From Belliella aquatica (GTDB lineage: Bacteria > Bacteroidota > Bacteroidia > Cytophagales > Cyclobacteriaceae), in NCBI RefSeq assembly GCF_014637795.1, contig NZ_BMFD01000001.1, forward strand, positions 352,523 through 416,522: a DNA stretch of 64,000 bases, in the 5' to 3' direction. Each line of letters begins with the position of its first letter. Position 1 is the first letter of the stretch. A program made the translations under genes and the position numbers. Below the pieces are notes generated by a model that did no database searches, was not told the DNA's origin, and was given only the letters and a program-made list of their open reading frames with translations. This document shows positions 45,503-54,552 of this stretch, piece after piece.

Positions 45503-47650
45503 ATGAAAAAATATATTTGGATAATATTAATTGGTGCAATTGGGATATTTAGTTCTTGCCAAGATTTTCTTGAAGAAAGACAAGTCTCCAATCTTACACA
45601 AGATTATTTTAATGACGAGAATGGATTAGAATCCTTAATTAATGGGCTCTATGTATACGCTCGAGTAAAGCACGAATGGGAAGCTAATGGGGCAAGGTTG
45701 ACACAAGCAGAGACTGACGCTTATATGACCTCGAGTGCTCCATGGGCAAGGATGGAAGTGGGTATTTATGGAAATGACCTCAGTAATATTGCAAATAATG
45801 TATTCAATTACCTTGGAAATTCAAATGCCAGCTTTGCTCCTATGGGGGCTTATCCACATATCAATAATTGTAATATTGCATTAGATGTTCTCGAAAATGG
45901 TCGTCCAGGAATCTTTGGTACAAACCAGTCTTTTGCCAATCAAAGGAAGGGGGAAATTTTATTTTTGAGATCATGGGCTTTTTATTTAGTTTCTAATCAA
46001 TTGGGAGATATTCCATTGCTTTTGGAGCCTAGGAGAGAAGATGATGGCATCTATTATTTCCCCAAAGCTAGTTTGGAGGAGGTTTATAGCCAAATGATTG
46101 ACGATGTAACCTTTGCTTATGAAAATTTACCGGCTTCTGCTCCAAGAGGAAGACTGAATAAGTGGGCCGCAGGTCATTTCCTTGCAAAGCTTTACCTCAA
46201 TAGAGCTCAGGCTGCGGAATTTGCAAATAGTGGTGAAGAATCATTGAGAAGATTATATAAAGGAAATGTACCCACAGATTTGGATAATGCTATTCAAATT
46301 GCATCTGAAGTAATCTCAGGAGCAGGAGGTTTAGCGCCTGACTATGAAACATTATTTGATCCAGCAATCTCTGAGACAAGCCCGCATCCAGAAGTACTCT
46401 GGTCAGCCCAGTTTGATGCGAATATTGGACTAAATGGTCGATTTGGAGGAAATAGATCTGTGAACTATCATGTTGGAAACTATACTGAACAATCAGGAGT
46501 CAACAGAGCCATGATATATGGAAGGCCCTTCGGTACATTTAAGCCGACAGACTATGGTTATGATAATTTTAAGGATAAAATGCATGATTCTAGGTTTGCG
46601 AAGACATTCCGCCATGAATATATAAGCAATATGGGGTCTAACTCTACTTCGTTTAGATGGACAGAAGAAACTGCTGCGTGGTGGAATGCCAACAAACCAT
46701 CCGATCAACCTGAAGTGAGAGCTGGTGAAAGAAGAATTCAAAATGGACAAAGAGCCATCATTTATTTAGAAAATGATAGAGATAATGCCCTAGACTCAAT
46801 GGAGGTCATGAGCCAGCCATATCAATTTATGGTAAGATGGGTAAGGTCTTCAAAAACTGGAAACTATTACTATCGTCTATTTATCAATGGGGCTAACATG
46901 GGTCTGGCAACGCAAACAGCACCATATCTTTCGGTCAAAAAATATGTAGATCCATCAAGAGGAGGAAGTACAGACGAAGGAAATTTCAATTCTGAGGCAG
47001 GTACTAGAGATGCAATATTGATGCGATTGGCAGAAACTTACCTGATTAGAGCTGAAGCATATGGTAGAAAAGGAGACTATGGATTAGCCGTAGACGATAT
47101 TAATGTTTTGAGACAAAGAGCTGCATTTAAAGGTGGAGAAAATCGTCCGTCTCTTTTTGCAGAATGGTATCCTGAAGCTCAAGAGCTGGACGGTTCTGAA
47201 CTGGAGCCCCCATTTGCAGCTGCAGGAAATTCTTATGATGCTATTATGGTGTCTGAAAACCACTTCACTCCAGGAACTCCCGAAGCCATTCGTGAAGGAT
47301 ATATAACTAATGTCAATACAAAAAAGGACATGTTTATTCATTTTATTTATAATGAGAGAAACCGCGAGTTCTTAGCCGAAGGAATTATGTGGGAAGACTT
47401 ACATAATGCTGGGATACTTTATGATAGAGTGATGCACTTCAACCAAATGGCATCAAACAGAACTGGTCTCTGGCCCGCTGCTACGAATACAGCTGGAGGA
47501 AATGGACAAAATGGGAATGGAAAAGGTCAAATGCAACCTTTCCATACCTTTAGACCTTGGCCATTTAACTACTTGGTGCAGTTGACTGACCAAAATGGAG
47601 TACCGCTAAATGAAGCAGCTAGATCAGAGTATCAAAACCCAGGATACTAA
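45503..47650 (+). CDS. SusD/RagB-type lipoprotein (pair 3), long form
   Basis: 715 residues, lipobox GIFSSCQDFLE (Cys about 19), SusD N-terminus DFLEERQVSNLTQDYF and helical core RKGEILFLRSWAFYLVSNQLGDIPLLLEP (about 152-180). The C-terminal RagB motif is FIYNERNREFLAEGIMWEDL (about 613-632). It is about 200 residues longer than pair 1, mostly through an insert around 290-450 and a Gly/Asn-rich stretch near 660-675. It pairs with the SusC just upstream; a strong terminator follows at 47681, so the enzyme genes downstream use their own promoter. Confidence 0.94.
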   Translation: MKKYIWIILIGAIGIFSSCQDFLEERQVSNLTQDYFNDENGLESLINGLYVYARVKHEWEANGARLTQAETDAYMTSSAPWARMEVGIYGNDLSNIANNVFNYLGNSNASFAPMGAYPHINNCNIALDVLENGRPGIFGTNQSFANQRKGEILFLRSWAFYLVSNQLGDIPLLLEPRREDDGIYYFPKASLEEVYSQMIDDVTFAYENLPASAPRGRLNKWAAGHFLAKLYLNRAQAAEFANSGEESLRRLYKGNVPTDLDNAIQIASEVISGAGGLAPDYETLFDPAISETSPHPEVLWSAQFDANIGLNGRFGGNRSVNYHVGNYTEQSGVNRAMIYGRPFGTFKPTDYGYDNFKDKMHDSRFAKTFRHEYISNMGSNSTSFRWTEETAAWWNANKPSDQPEVRAGERRIQNGQRAIIYLENDRDNALDSMEVMSQPYQFMVRWVRSSKTGNYYYRLFINGANMGLATQTAPYLSVKKYVDPSRGGSTDEGNFNSEAGTRDAILMRLAETYLIRAEAYGRKGDYGLAVDDINVLRQRAAFKGGENRPSLFAEWYPEAQELDGSELEPPFAAAGNSYDAIMVSENHFTPGTPEAIREGYITNVNTKKDMFIHFIYNERNREFLAEGIMWEDLHNAGILYDRVMHFNQMASNRTGLWPAATNTAGGNGQNGNGKGQMQPFHTFRPWPFNYLVQLTDQNGVPLNEAARSEYQNPGY

Positions 47651-47680
47651 GACAAGAATTGAGCATCAAATTAAAAATTT

Positions 47681-47722
47681 AATCACCAAGGGATCAATAC
47701 CTATCCTTTGGTGATTTTTTGT
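47681..47722 (+). terminator. Rho-independent terminator of SusC/SusD pair 3
   Basis: Arms aatcaccaagggat and atcctttggtgatt pair over 13 to 14 positions around an 8-nt loop, followed by T6. Confidence 0.87.
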
Positions 47723-47867
47723 TTTAAACTGAGTAGAAACTACAAATGATTTAATTTTCTAACATCAAATTTGGGAGTTTCTATAAAGAGCGGAGTTGGT
47801 TTTGAATTCACTCTACAGTATAAGCTATAATAATTAATTTGTAAATCATATTCATTATCCCGACACT

Positions 47868-47902
47868 ACAGGAAGGAATTCAATTTCAGATGTATATTTT
47901 TG
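47868..47902 (+). promoter_or_regulatory. Shared PUL promoter block: ACAGGA-N21-TATTTTTG
   Basis: ACAGGA (47868-47873), 21 nt, then TATTTTTG (47895-47902), the only member with a perfect TAnnTTTG. It lies 34 nt before the GH105 start and probably drives the enzyme run to 56454. Confidence 0.65.
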
Positions 47903-47936
47903 AATTATATTTGGTGTAAACTATATTAAAACAACG

Positions 47937-49307
47937 ATGAACAACATTATAACCAGAATTACAAAGCCTTTTACTTTGATCTTGTTTTCACTTTTTCTCT
48001 TGAATTGCCAAACGCAACAAGAGGAAAACACAACAGCAGAGGAAGAAATGACCGATAGCAATACACCGCTACACTTGTTGCAGCCGGATTATCCGACACC
48101 TTACGGAGCTCCTGAAGTTTCAGAAGTGAAGGCTGTTTTGGATCGTGTAAAAGGATATTTGGAGGAAACTACCCATACGACAATCCTAACGGAAGAGGGT
48201 GGTACTGAAATTACCGATTTTAGTAAGGCTGATGAAAAGTCAGTTTTGAAAAAAGGAGACTTTAGACTTTTGAGTTACGAATGGGGAGTGACTTATTCTG
48301 CGATGCTTTTGGCTGGCGAGATTACAGGAGATGAATCCTATACAAATTATACCAAAAACAGAGTTAAGTTTTTAGCAGATTTGTATCCGCATTTTGAAAA
48401 AATGGGTGACAAAAGACATGCCCTACATTCGATAGTGGCTCCTGGAGCATTGGATGATTGCGGAGCACTTTGTGCATCATTTATCAAAACTGAAGCAAAT
48501 GGTCTTGATGCAAATGTAAATCCATTGATTTCGAATTTTATGGATTATATCATGAACAAAGAATTCAAGTTGGAAGATGGTACTTTGGCTAGAAATAGAC
48601 CTTTGAATAATACACTTTGGCTGGATGATTTATACATGAGTGTTCCTGCTATTGCTCAGATGGGTAAAAAAACAGGCGAACAAAAATACTTTGACGAAGC
48701 AGTAAATCAGATTAAACTTTTTTCTGATCGCATGTTCAATAAAGAAAAAGAGCTTTACATGCATGGCTGGGTAGCTGACATGGAAGTTCATCCTGAATTT
48801 CATTGGGCAAGAGCAAATGGCTGGGCACTTTTGACCAAAGTTGAGGTACTGAAAGTATTACCTGAAAATCACCCTGGAAGAGCAATGGTTTTGGATCTTT
48901 TGCAAAAACACATTAGAGGGCTTGCTGCATTGCAGTCAGGATCTGGATTTTGGCATCAACTTTTGGATAAAAATGATTCTTATTTAGAAACTTCTGCTAC
49001 CGCTATTTATGCTTATTGTATTGCAGCTGCGGTGAATGAAGGTTGGATTGATGATATGGCACATGCGCCAATGGCTATTTTGGCCTGGAATGCAGTAGCC
49101 ACGATGGTCAATGACAAAGGCCAAGTCGAAGGAACTTGTGTAGGTACAGGAATGGCATTTGACCCGGCATTCTACTATCACAGACCTGTTAATAAATTTG
49201 CAGCACATGGTTATGGTCCTGTAGTCGCTGCAGGAGCAGAGATCATCAGACTGCTTCAAGAAAATGAATTTGAAATCAATGACAGCTCTTTGCAGATTTT
49301 GAAATAA
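47937..49307 (+). CDS. GH105-type unsaturated uronyl hydrolase (copy 2), lipoprotein
   Basis: 456 residues, lipobox FLLNCQTQ (Cys about 24), so membrane-anchored, unlike copy 1 at 5168. (Alpha/alpha)6-barrel motifs: WGVTYSAMLLAGE (about 116-128), WLDDLYMSVP with Asp230/Asp231, HWARANGW (about 284-291), HQLLDKNDSYLETSATA and EGTCVGTGMAF near the end. It removes 4,5-unsaturated galacturonate or glucuronate from lyase products. The ARANGW variant and the 40-residue N-terminal extension distinguish it from copy 1 and point to a different substrate, possibly linked to the GH88 and BNR_4 proteins encoded downstream. A terminator hairpin lies after it. Confidence 0.88.
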   Translation: MNNIITRITKPFTLILFSLFLLNCQTQQEENTTAEEEMTDSNTPLHLLQPDYPTPYGAPEVSEVKAVLDRVKGYLEETTHTTILTEEGGTEITDFSKADEKSVLKKGDFRLLSYEWGVTYSAMLLAGEITGDESYTNYTKNRVKFLADLYPHFEKMGDKRHALHSIVAPGALDDCGALCASFIKTEANGLDANVNPLISNFMDYIMNKEFKLEDGTLARNRPLNNTLWLDDLYMSVPAIAQMGKKTGEQKYFDEAVNQIKLFSDRMFNKEKELYMHGWVADMEVHPEFHWARANGWALLTKVEVLKVLPENHPGRAMVLDLLQKHIRGLAALQSGSGFWHQLLDKNDSYLETSATAIYAYCIAAAVNEGWIDDMAHAPMAILAWNAVATMVNDKGQVEGTCVGTGMAFDPAFYYHRPVNKFAAHGYGPVVAAGAEIIRLLQENEFEINDSSLQILK

Positions 49308-49318
49308 TTTGCATCCAA

Positions 49319-49352
49319 AAAAGGACATAGCCCAGCGTTATGTCCTTTTTTT
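49319..49352 (+). terminator. Rho-independent terminator after GH105 copy 2
   Basis: Perfect 11-bp stem aaaaggacata/tatgtcctttt with a 9-nt loop and T tract. Confidence 0.85.
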
Positions 49353-49363
49353 GATTAAAATGA

Positions 49364-49396
49364 AAAGAGAGTGGTTTTACTCTCTTTGATTTTTTA
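49364..49396 (+). terminator. Second hairpin, 11 nt after the first terminator
   Basis: Perfect 9-bp stem aaagagagt/actctcttt, 6-nt loop, then gattttttatt. A tandem terminator arrangement; some readthrough must feed the CE12 gene unless it has a promoter I could not identify. Confidence 0.65.
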
Positions 49397-49451
49397 TTGA
49401 TGCAAGAATCCTAAAGTGTCAAATACTTTTAATTATTCAGGTTCCGATCAA

Positions 49452-50792
49452 ATGAAAAATCCACGCTCTTTAATTTTAACAGCCTTTCTAATTTTTTGTG
49501 AAATTTCATGCTCCTTAGCGGAGCAGCAAGTCAGTTGGAAATTTGATTTTGGCAAAGAAAAAACCAAAAAGGGATGGATAGCCATATCCGAGGATGACCT
49601 TTTTGACCATGCAAAAGGCTTTGGTTTCGAAGAAATTGATGGTTTGGAATCGGTGAATCCTAGAAAAGGGAAAGCTTCTAAAAATGGATTTATGCAAAGT
49701 GATCGCCCGTTTTACTTTTCTATGAATGTACCCGAAGGAAACTACAAAGTGAAGGTGACTTTTGGAGACTTAAAAGGGAGTTCGGTCAATGTAGTCCGTG
49801 CAGAATCACGCCGGATGATGATTGATAAGCTGCAGACCTTTGATCGAGAAGTCCTTAATCGAGAATTTATCGTCAATGTAAGGCATCCGAACATACAGGG
49901 AACAGACAAAAAGGTTGCGCTTAAAGAAAGAGAGAAGGATTATTTTCACTGGGACGAAAAGCTTACACTAGAATTTAATGGAGAAATTCCCAAAATCTGT
50001 GCTGTTGAAGTCACAAAAATGGAAGATGCCATCACTGTTTTTTTAGCTGGTAATAGTACGGTGGTTGATCAAGCTTATGAGCCTTGGGCAGCTTGGGGAC
50101 AGATGTTTCCGTTTTTCTTTCAGCCTGATCAAATTGCAATCGCCAATCATGCGGAATCAGGCGAAAGTCTTCTTGCTTTCAAAAGAGAGGGACGTTTAGA
50201 AAAAATACTCAATTTGATGAAAAGAGGTGATTACCTTTTTATTGAATTTACGCACAACGATCAAAAACCGGGGAACAATTATTTAGAAGCATTTACAACC
50301 TATAAGGATGAACTGAAACATTATATTCAGCAAGCTAAATCTAAAGGTGGTGTTCCTGTGTTGGTAACATCCATGTACAGGAGAAATTTTGATAGTGATG
50401 GTAAGCTCGTCAATACCCTAGGTGATTACCCCGAAGCAATGCGTCAGGTTGCATCAGAAGAAAATGTAGCTTTGATTGATCTAAATGCAATGAGCAAAAC
50501 ACTTTTTGAGGCGATGGGATTTGAATATTCCAAAAAAGCATTTGTCCATTTTCCTGCGGGAACATTCGAGGGACAGAACGAAGCTTTTGCAGACAATACG
50601 CATTTCAGCACTTATGGAGCCTATGAACTGGCTAATTGTGTTGTGGAAGGATTGGTTAAAACAGACCTAGACCTGAAGTATTATCTCAAAAAAGATCTCC
50701 CAAAGTTCAACCCTGCTGAACCGAGAAAATTTGAAGATTTTTATTGGCCATTGAGTAAAAGAGTTTCAACTGTGAAGCCTGATGGGAATTAA
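49452..50792 (+). CDS. CE12-type rhamnogalacturonan acetylesterase with N-terminal beta-sandwich
   Basis: The ATG at 49452 (446 residues) starts at the signal peptide (LILTAFLIFCEISCSLAEQ); the GTG at 49416 would add 12 residues before it. About 28-190 is a galactose-binding-like beta domain (WKFDFGKEKT, FSMNVPEGNYKVKVTFGD). The SGNH domain begins at about 197: AGNSTVVDQ with Ser202, NHAESGESL, FIEFTHNDQKPG, and DNTHFSTYGA for the Asp/His pair. AGNST in place of GDST and THND in place of GHND are variants seen in the pectin-associated branch, so activity is still expected. A second deacetylase besides the tandem one at 40327 suggests acetylation at different positions. Confidence 0.85.
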   Translation: MKNPRSLILTAFLIFCEISCSLAEQQVSWKFDFGKEKTKKGWIAISEDDLFDHAKGFGFEEIDGLESVNPRKGKASKNGFMQSDRPFYFSMNVPEGNYKVKVTFGDLKGSSVNVVRAESRRMMIDKLQTFDREVLNREFIVNVRHPNIQGTDKKVALKEREKDYFHWDEKLTLEFNGEIPKICAVEVTKMEDAITVFLAGNSTVVDQAYEPWAAWGQMFPFFFQPDQIAIANHAESGESLLAFKREGRLEKILNLMKRGDYLFIEFTHNDQKPGNNYLEAFTTYKDELKHYIQQAKSKGGVPVLVTSMYRRNFDSDGKLVNTLGDYPEAMRQVASEENVALIDLNAMSKTLFEAMGFEYSKKAFVHFPAGTFEGQNEAFADNTHFSTYGAYELANCVVEGLVKTDLDLKYYLKKDLPKFNPAEPRKFEDFYWPLSKRVSTVKPDGN

Positions 50793-50826
50793 GTATAAAA
50801 TGATACTGACTTTCAAAAACAGAAAA

Positions 50827-52035
50827 ATGAAAAATATCAAAATACTCAGCATCCTTTTTCTAGTTTGGTGTTTTGGAAATGCCCAAGCGAATAATCAAGA
50901 AGACAGAAAAACATTTATTTCTCACCTTACCAAGATTGCAGATCCTGTTTTGACAAATTTGAGTCAGGATAAGTTGAAAGAAAATATGCCTGTCGAGGTG
51001 GCTCCAAATGCTTATGGAGATAGAGATAAAGTGACATACTTGGAAGCTTTTGGTAGACTTGTGTCTGGTATGGCTCCTTGGTTGGAGCTCGGCCCAGATG
51101 ATTCTGAGGAAGGGATCTTGAGAGAGAAATACATCCTTTTGGTTCATCAATCCCTCAAAAACGCAACAGATCCGAGGGCTAAGGATTTTATGAATTTCAC
51201 AGAAGCTGGTCAACCACTTGTTGATGCTGCATTTTTAGCACAAGGATTATTGCGTGCTCCAACCCAGCTTTGGGATAGATTAGATACCCAAACTAAGAAA
51301 AATACCATCGAGGCATTAAAGTCTACGAGAAGTATCAATCCTTATTATAGCAATTGGTTGCTATTTACAGCCATGGTAGAAGCAGCCTTGATCAAGTTTG
51401 ACGGGGAAGGTGATCAGGTTAGAATTGCCTACGCGCTCAACAAGCATAAAGAATGGTATTTGGGAGATGGGGTCTATGGTGATGGTCCTGAATTTCACTT
51501 TGACTATTACAATAGCTTTGTGATTCAACCGATGATCTTAGATATTTCTAAGACCTTGATCGAAGCAGGAATTGGAAATAAAGCTGATTTTGAGCTTTCC
51601 CTCAAAAGAGCAAGAAGATATGCAGCCATCCAAGAAAGATTGATTTCCCCTGAAGGAACTTATCCCGTAATTGGAAGATCCATGGCTTATAGGTTTGGTG
51701 CATTTCAAGCACTTTCTCAAATCGCACTGTGGGAAGAATTACCCAAAGAAATAGCTCCTGCTCAAGTTCGTGGAGCATTGATAGCAATCGTGGACAAACA
51801 CATGCAGTCTGAGTCGATGTTTGATCACAATGGCTGGCTAAAACTAGGGTTTAATGGCGTTCAACCAGAATTGGCAGAGCCTTATATTTCTACAGGAAGT
51901 TTATACTTATGTACTGAAGTTTTCTTGGTGCTTGGCTTGCCATCATCAGCAGATTTTTGGTCTAAGCCAAGTGAAGAATGGACTCAGAAGAAAATTTGGG
52001 GAGGTAAAAAAGCAGTAATTGACAAAGCAATTTGA
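50827..52035 (+). CDS. DUF2264 protein, putative GH154-type beta-glucuronidase
   Basis: The ATG at 50827 (402 residues) gives a clean signal peptide (LVWCFGNAQANN); an in-frame ATG at 50782 overlaps CE12. DUF2264 features: TYLEAFGRLVSGMAPWLELG (about 75-94), GLLRAPTQLWDRLD (about 148), YGDGPEFHFDYYNSFVIQPM (about 216-235), YPVIGRSMAYRFGAFQALSQIAL (about 280-302) and NGWLKLGFNG near the end. These fit an alpha/alpha toroid, with DGPEFHFDYYNSF as the likely active-site loop. I recall that DUF2264 includes the GH154 beta-glucuronidases found in arabinogalactan loci, though I cannot confirm the subfamily. It is one base upstream of the next gene. Confidence 0.8.
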   Translation: MKNIKILSILFLVWCFGNAQANNQEDRKTFISHLTKIADPVLTNLSQDKLKENMPVEVAPNAYGDRDKVTYLEAFGRLVSGMAPWLELGPDDSEEGILREKYILLVHQSLKNATDPRAKDFMNFTEAGQPLVDAAFLAQGLLRAPTQLWDRLDTQTKKNTIEALKSTRSINPYYSNWLLFTAMVEAALIKFDGEGDQVRIAYALNKHKEWYLGDGVYGDGPEFHFDYYNSFVIQPMILDISKTLIEAGIGNKADFELSLKRARRYAAIQERLISPEGTYPVIGRSMAYRFGAFQALSQIALWEELPKEIAPAQVRGALIAIVDKHMQSESMFDHNGWLKLGFNGVQPELAEPYISTGSLYLCTEVFLVLGLPSSADFWSKPSEEWTQKKIWGGKKAVIDKAI

Positions 52036-52036
52036 G

Positions 52037-53329
52037 ATGATCCAAAAAATCAAGATATCATTCATTCTGATTCTTCTTATTACTTCCTGCAAAATACAAA
52101 AGTTAGAAAAAGCCCCCATCTTAGAGACTTTGGTCGGAGAAGGTTGGGCAAATAATTCTATCAATACAGTTATCTTCAGAAGGAATTCTCTTGACTCGGA
52201 TGGTGAAAATCAGTTTGTGGCCTATTATGATCCTGAAGGGTATGTAGTGATAGGTAAAAGAAGTCTAGATTCTGACAATTGGGAATTAAAAAAGACAGCG
52301 TTCAAAGGAAATACCAGCGACGCACACAATTCTATCAGCCTGGCTTTGGATGGAGATGGTTATGTTCATCTATCTTGGGATCATCATGACAATGAATTGA
52401 GATATGCCAAAAGCAAGTATCCTTTAAGTTTGGAATTTGGCGAAAAGGAGAGGATGACAGGACTTGAAGAATCAAAAGTCACCTATCCTGAATTTCACCG
52501 ATTGCCTAACGGGAATTTGATATTTATGTACAGGTCTGGATCCTCAGGAAGAGGAAATCTGCTGATCAATAAATATGATACCCAATCAAAATCTTGGAAT
52601 CAGATGCACAACAAGCTCATTGATGGAGAAGGAGAAAGGAATGCCTATTGGCAATCTTATGTCGATCAGCTTGGAAATATCCACTTGAGCTGGGTTTGGA
52701 GGGAGTCTTGGGACGTTTCCACCAATCATGATATGGGTTATGCCGTATCCAGAGATGAAGGAGTAAGTTGGGAGAAATCAACCGGAGAGAAATACACTTT
52801 ACCGATTACCATAAGTTCAGCAGAGTATGCCTGGAAAATCCCTCAAAATAGCAGCTTAATCAATCAGACTGCCATGGCCGCGGATAAAAATGGCAATCCA
52901 TACATCGCCACATATTGGGCTGAAGAAGATATTCCTCAGCTTCATGTAATTTTCCATAATGATGGAAAATGGCAAAAAGTAAGCCCAAATCACAGAATCG
53001 AACCCTTTGCTTTGGGCGGTGGAGGAACCAAAAGAATTCCAATTTCCAGACCTCAACTGCTTGTAGATAATCAGGAGCGTATTTATATCATATACCGGGA
53101 TGAAGAAAGAGGCAATAAAGTGTCTCTTGTCTATCAAAACAATTCTGGCTGGGCAGTCAGAGATTTGACAGCATATTCAGTGGGTCAGTGGGAACCTACT
53201 TATGATATTGGGCTTTGGAAGGCGAGGCAATCACTCCATTTATTTGTCCAAAATGTAGAGCAGTTGGATGCAGAAGGAATTACAGAAGGACTGTCAAGTC
53301 CAATAAAAATCATCGAAATTAATCACTAA
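52037..53329 (+). CDS. BNR_4 beta-propeller lipoprotein (GH145/PL42/PL24-like superfamily)
   Basis: The ATG at 52037 (430 residues) lies one base after the DUF2264 stop; lipobox ILLITSCKIQ. Seven-bladed propeller pattern of BNR_4 proteins: DAHNSISLALDGDGYVHLSWDHH (about 89-111), YPEFHRLPNGNLIFMYRSGSSG (about 145-166), NAYWQSYVDQLGNIHLSWVWRE (about 190-211), NQTAMAADKNGNPYIATYW and ISRPQLLVDNQERIYIIYRDE. His91, His110/111 and the WVWRE Arg are candidate catalytic positions by analogy. Related proteins cleave rhamnose from glucuronate hydrolytically (GH145) or by elimination (PL42, ulvan lyases PL24/25). With GH88 next door, elimination giving unsaturated glucuronate is attractive but unproven. 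Confidence 0.8.
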   Translation: MIQKIKISFILILLITSCKIQKLEKAPILETLVGEGWANNSINTVIFRRNSLDSDGENQFVAYYDPEGYVVIGKRSLDSDNWELKKTAFKGNTSDAHNSISLALDGDGYVHLSWDHHDNELRYAKSKYPLSLEFGEKERMTGLEESKVTYPEFHRLPNGNLIFMYRSGSSGRGNLLINKYDTQSKSWNQMHNKLIDGEGERNAYWQSYVDQLGNIHLSWVWRESWDVSTNHDMGYAVSRDEGVSWEKSTGEKYTLPITISSAEYAWKIPQNSSLINQTAMAADKNGNPYIATYWAEEDIPQLHVIFHNDGKWQKVSPNHRIEPFALGGGGTKRIPISRPQLLVDNQERIYIIYRDEERGNKVSLVYQNNSGWAVRDLTAYSVGQWEPTYDIGLWKARQSLHLFVQNVEQLDAEGITEGLSSPIKIIEINH

Positions 53330-53344
53330 AATAAAACCTATACA

Positions 53345-54547
53345 ATGAAAAGCCTTTTGACATCAGCTATCTTATTTTCATTGATAATTTTCACAAGTTG
53401 TCAGACCGAAACAAAGAGCGAAACCCAAAATAATGACTTGAGTGCAAAATTAGATAATGTAGTATCTCAGGCCTCTGACCAGTATAAATATTTGATGGGA
53501 ATTCTTCCTGAAAATAGATTCCCAAAGACTTATCATGCGGATCAAGATAGACTGGAGACATCAAATTCAGGATGGTGGTGCAGTGGATTCTACCCAGGAT
53601 CTTTGCTATACATGTACGAACAAAATCAAGATGCTACACTTTTGTCAGAAGCCAAGAGAATTATGAAAGTGTTGGAGAAAGAAAAGCTCAATACGACTAC
53701 GCATGATCTTGGGTTTATGATGTTTTGCAGCTTTGGAAATGCACTCGACATTGCTCCAGAAGAAGACTACAAAGATATTTTGATCCAAAGTGCAAAATCT
53801 TTGAGTACTAGGTTTGATGAAAAAGTAGGTTTGATCAAATCATGGGATTCCAAGGAGGGAGACTACTTGGTGATCATTGACAATATGATGAATTTGGAAT
53901 TGCTTTTTTGGGCCTCTGAAGAGACAGGAGACACAACCTACAGAGATATAGCAATCACACATGCTGACAATACGATCAAAAACCATTTCCGTGAGGATTA
54001 CAGCACTTACCATGTAGTCAACTATAACCCACAAACTGGCGAGGTAAACAAAAAGCACACCGCTCAAGGGTATGCGGACGAGTCGGCTTGGGCAAGAGGG
54101 CAGGCTTGGGGATTGTATGGATATATAGTCATGTACAGGTTTACCAAAGATGAAAAATATTTAGAACTAGCGAATAATATCGCTAGCTTTCTCTTGGATC
54201 ATCCAAATCTACCAGCAGATAAGATTCCTTATTGGGATTTTGATGCTCCAAATATTCCCGATGCTTTGAGAGATTCTTCGGCAGGTGCAATCCTTGCTTC
54301 TGCACTTTTTGAATTATCAACTTATGTGGAAAGTGACAAGTCTGAGAAATATTTCCAAAATGCAGAAACCATGTTGACATCTCTTTCCTCTGAACCTTAT
54401 TTGGCCGAAACAAAAACAAATGGAGGATTTATCTTAAAGCATGGTGTAGGACATATTCCTGAAAATACTGAAGTGGATACACCGCTGTCTTATGGAGATT
54501 ACTACTTCTTGGAAGCCATCAAAAGATATAAAAACCTATCAAAATAA
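53345..54547 (+). CDS. GH88 unsaturated glucuronyl hydrolase-like lipoprotein
   Basis: 400 residues, lipobox IIFTSCQTE (Cys about 19). GH88 motifs: GWWCSGFYPGSLLYMYE (about 76-92), THDLGFMMF with Asp121, VIIDNMMNLELLFWAS with Asp179 (both Asp align with the catalytic pair of the Bacillus enzyme), QGYADESAWARGQAWGLYGY (about 238-257), and GHIPENTEVDTPLSYGDYYFLEA at the end. It hydrates and releases 4,5-unsaturated glucuronate or galacturonate from lyase products. Fifteen nt separate it from BNR_4 and 5 nt from the double GH43, so these form one transcript. If BNR_4 is an eliminase, its product would be this enzyme's substrate. Confidence 0.9.
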   Translation: MKSLLTSAILFSLIIFTSCQTETKSETQNNDLSAKLDNVVSQASDQYKYLMGILPENRFPKTYHADQDRLETSNSGWWCSGFYPGSLLYMYEQNQDATLLSEAKRIMKVLEKEKLNTTTHDLGFMMFCSFGNALDIAPEEDYKDILIQSAKSLSTRFDEKVGLIKSWDSKEGDYLVIIDNMMNLELLFWASEETGDTTYRDIAITHADNTIKNHFREDYSTYHVVNYNPQTGEVNKKHTAQGYADESAWARGQAWGLYGYIVMYRFTKDEKYLELANNIASFLLDHPNLPADKIPYWDFDAPNIPDALRDSSAGAILASALFELSTYVESDKSEKYFQNAETMLTSLSSEPYLAETKTNGGFILKHGVGHIPENTEVDTPLSYGDYYFLEAIKRYKNLSK

Positions 54548-54552
54548 TTAAA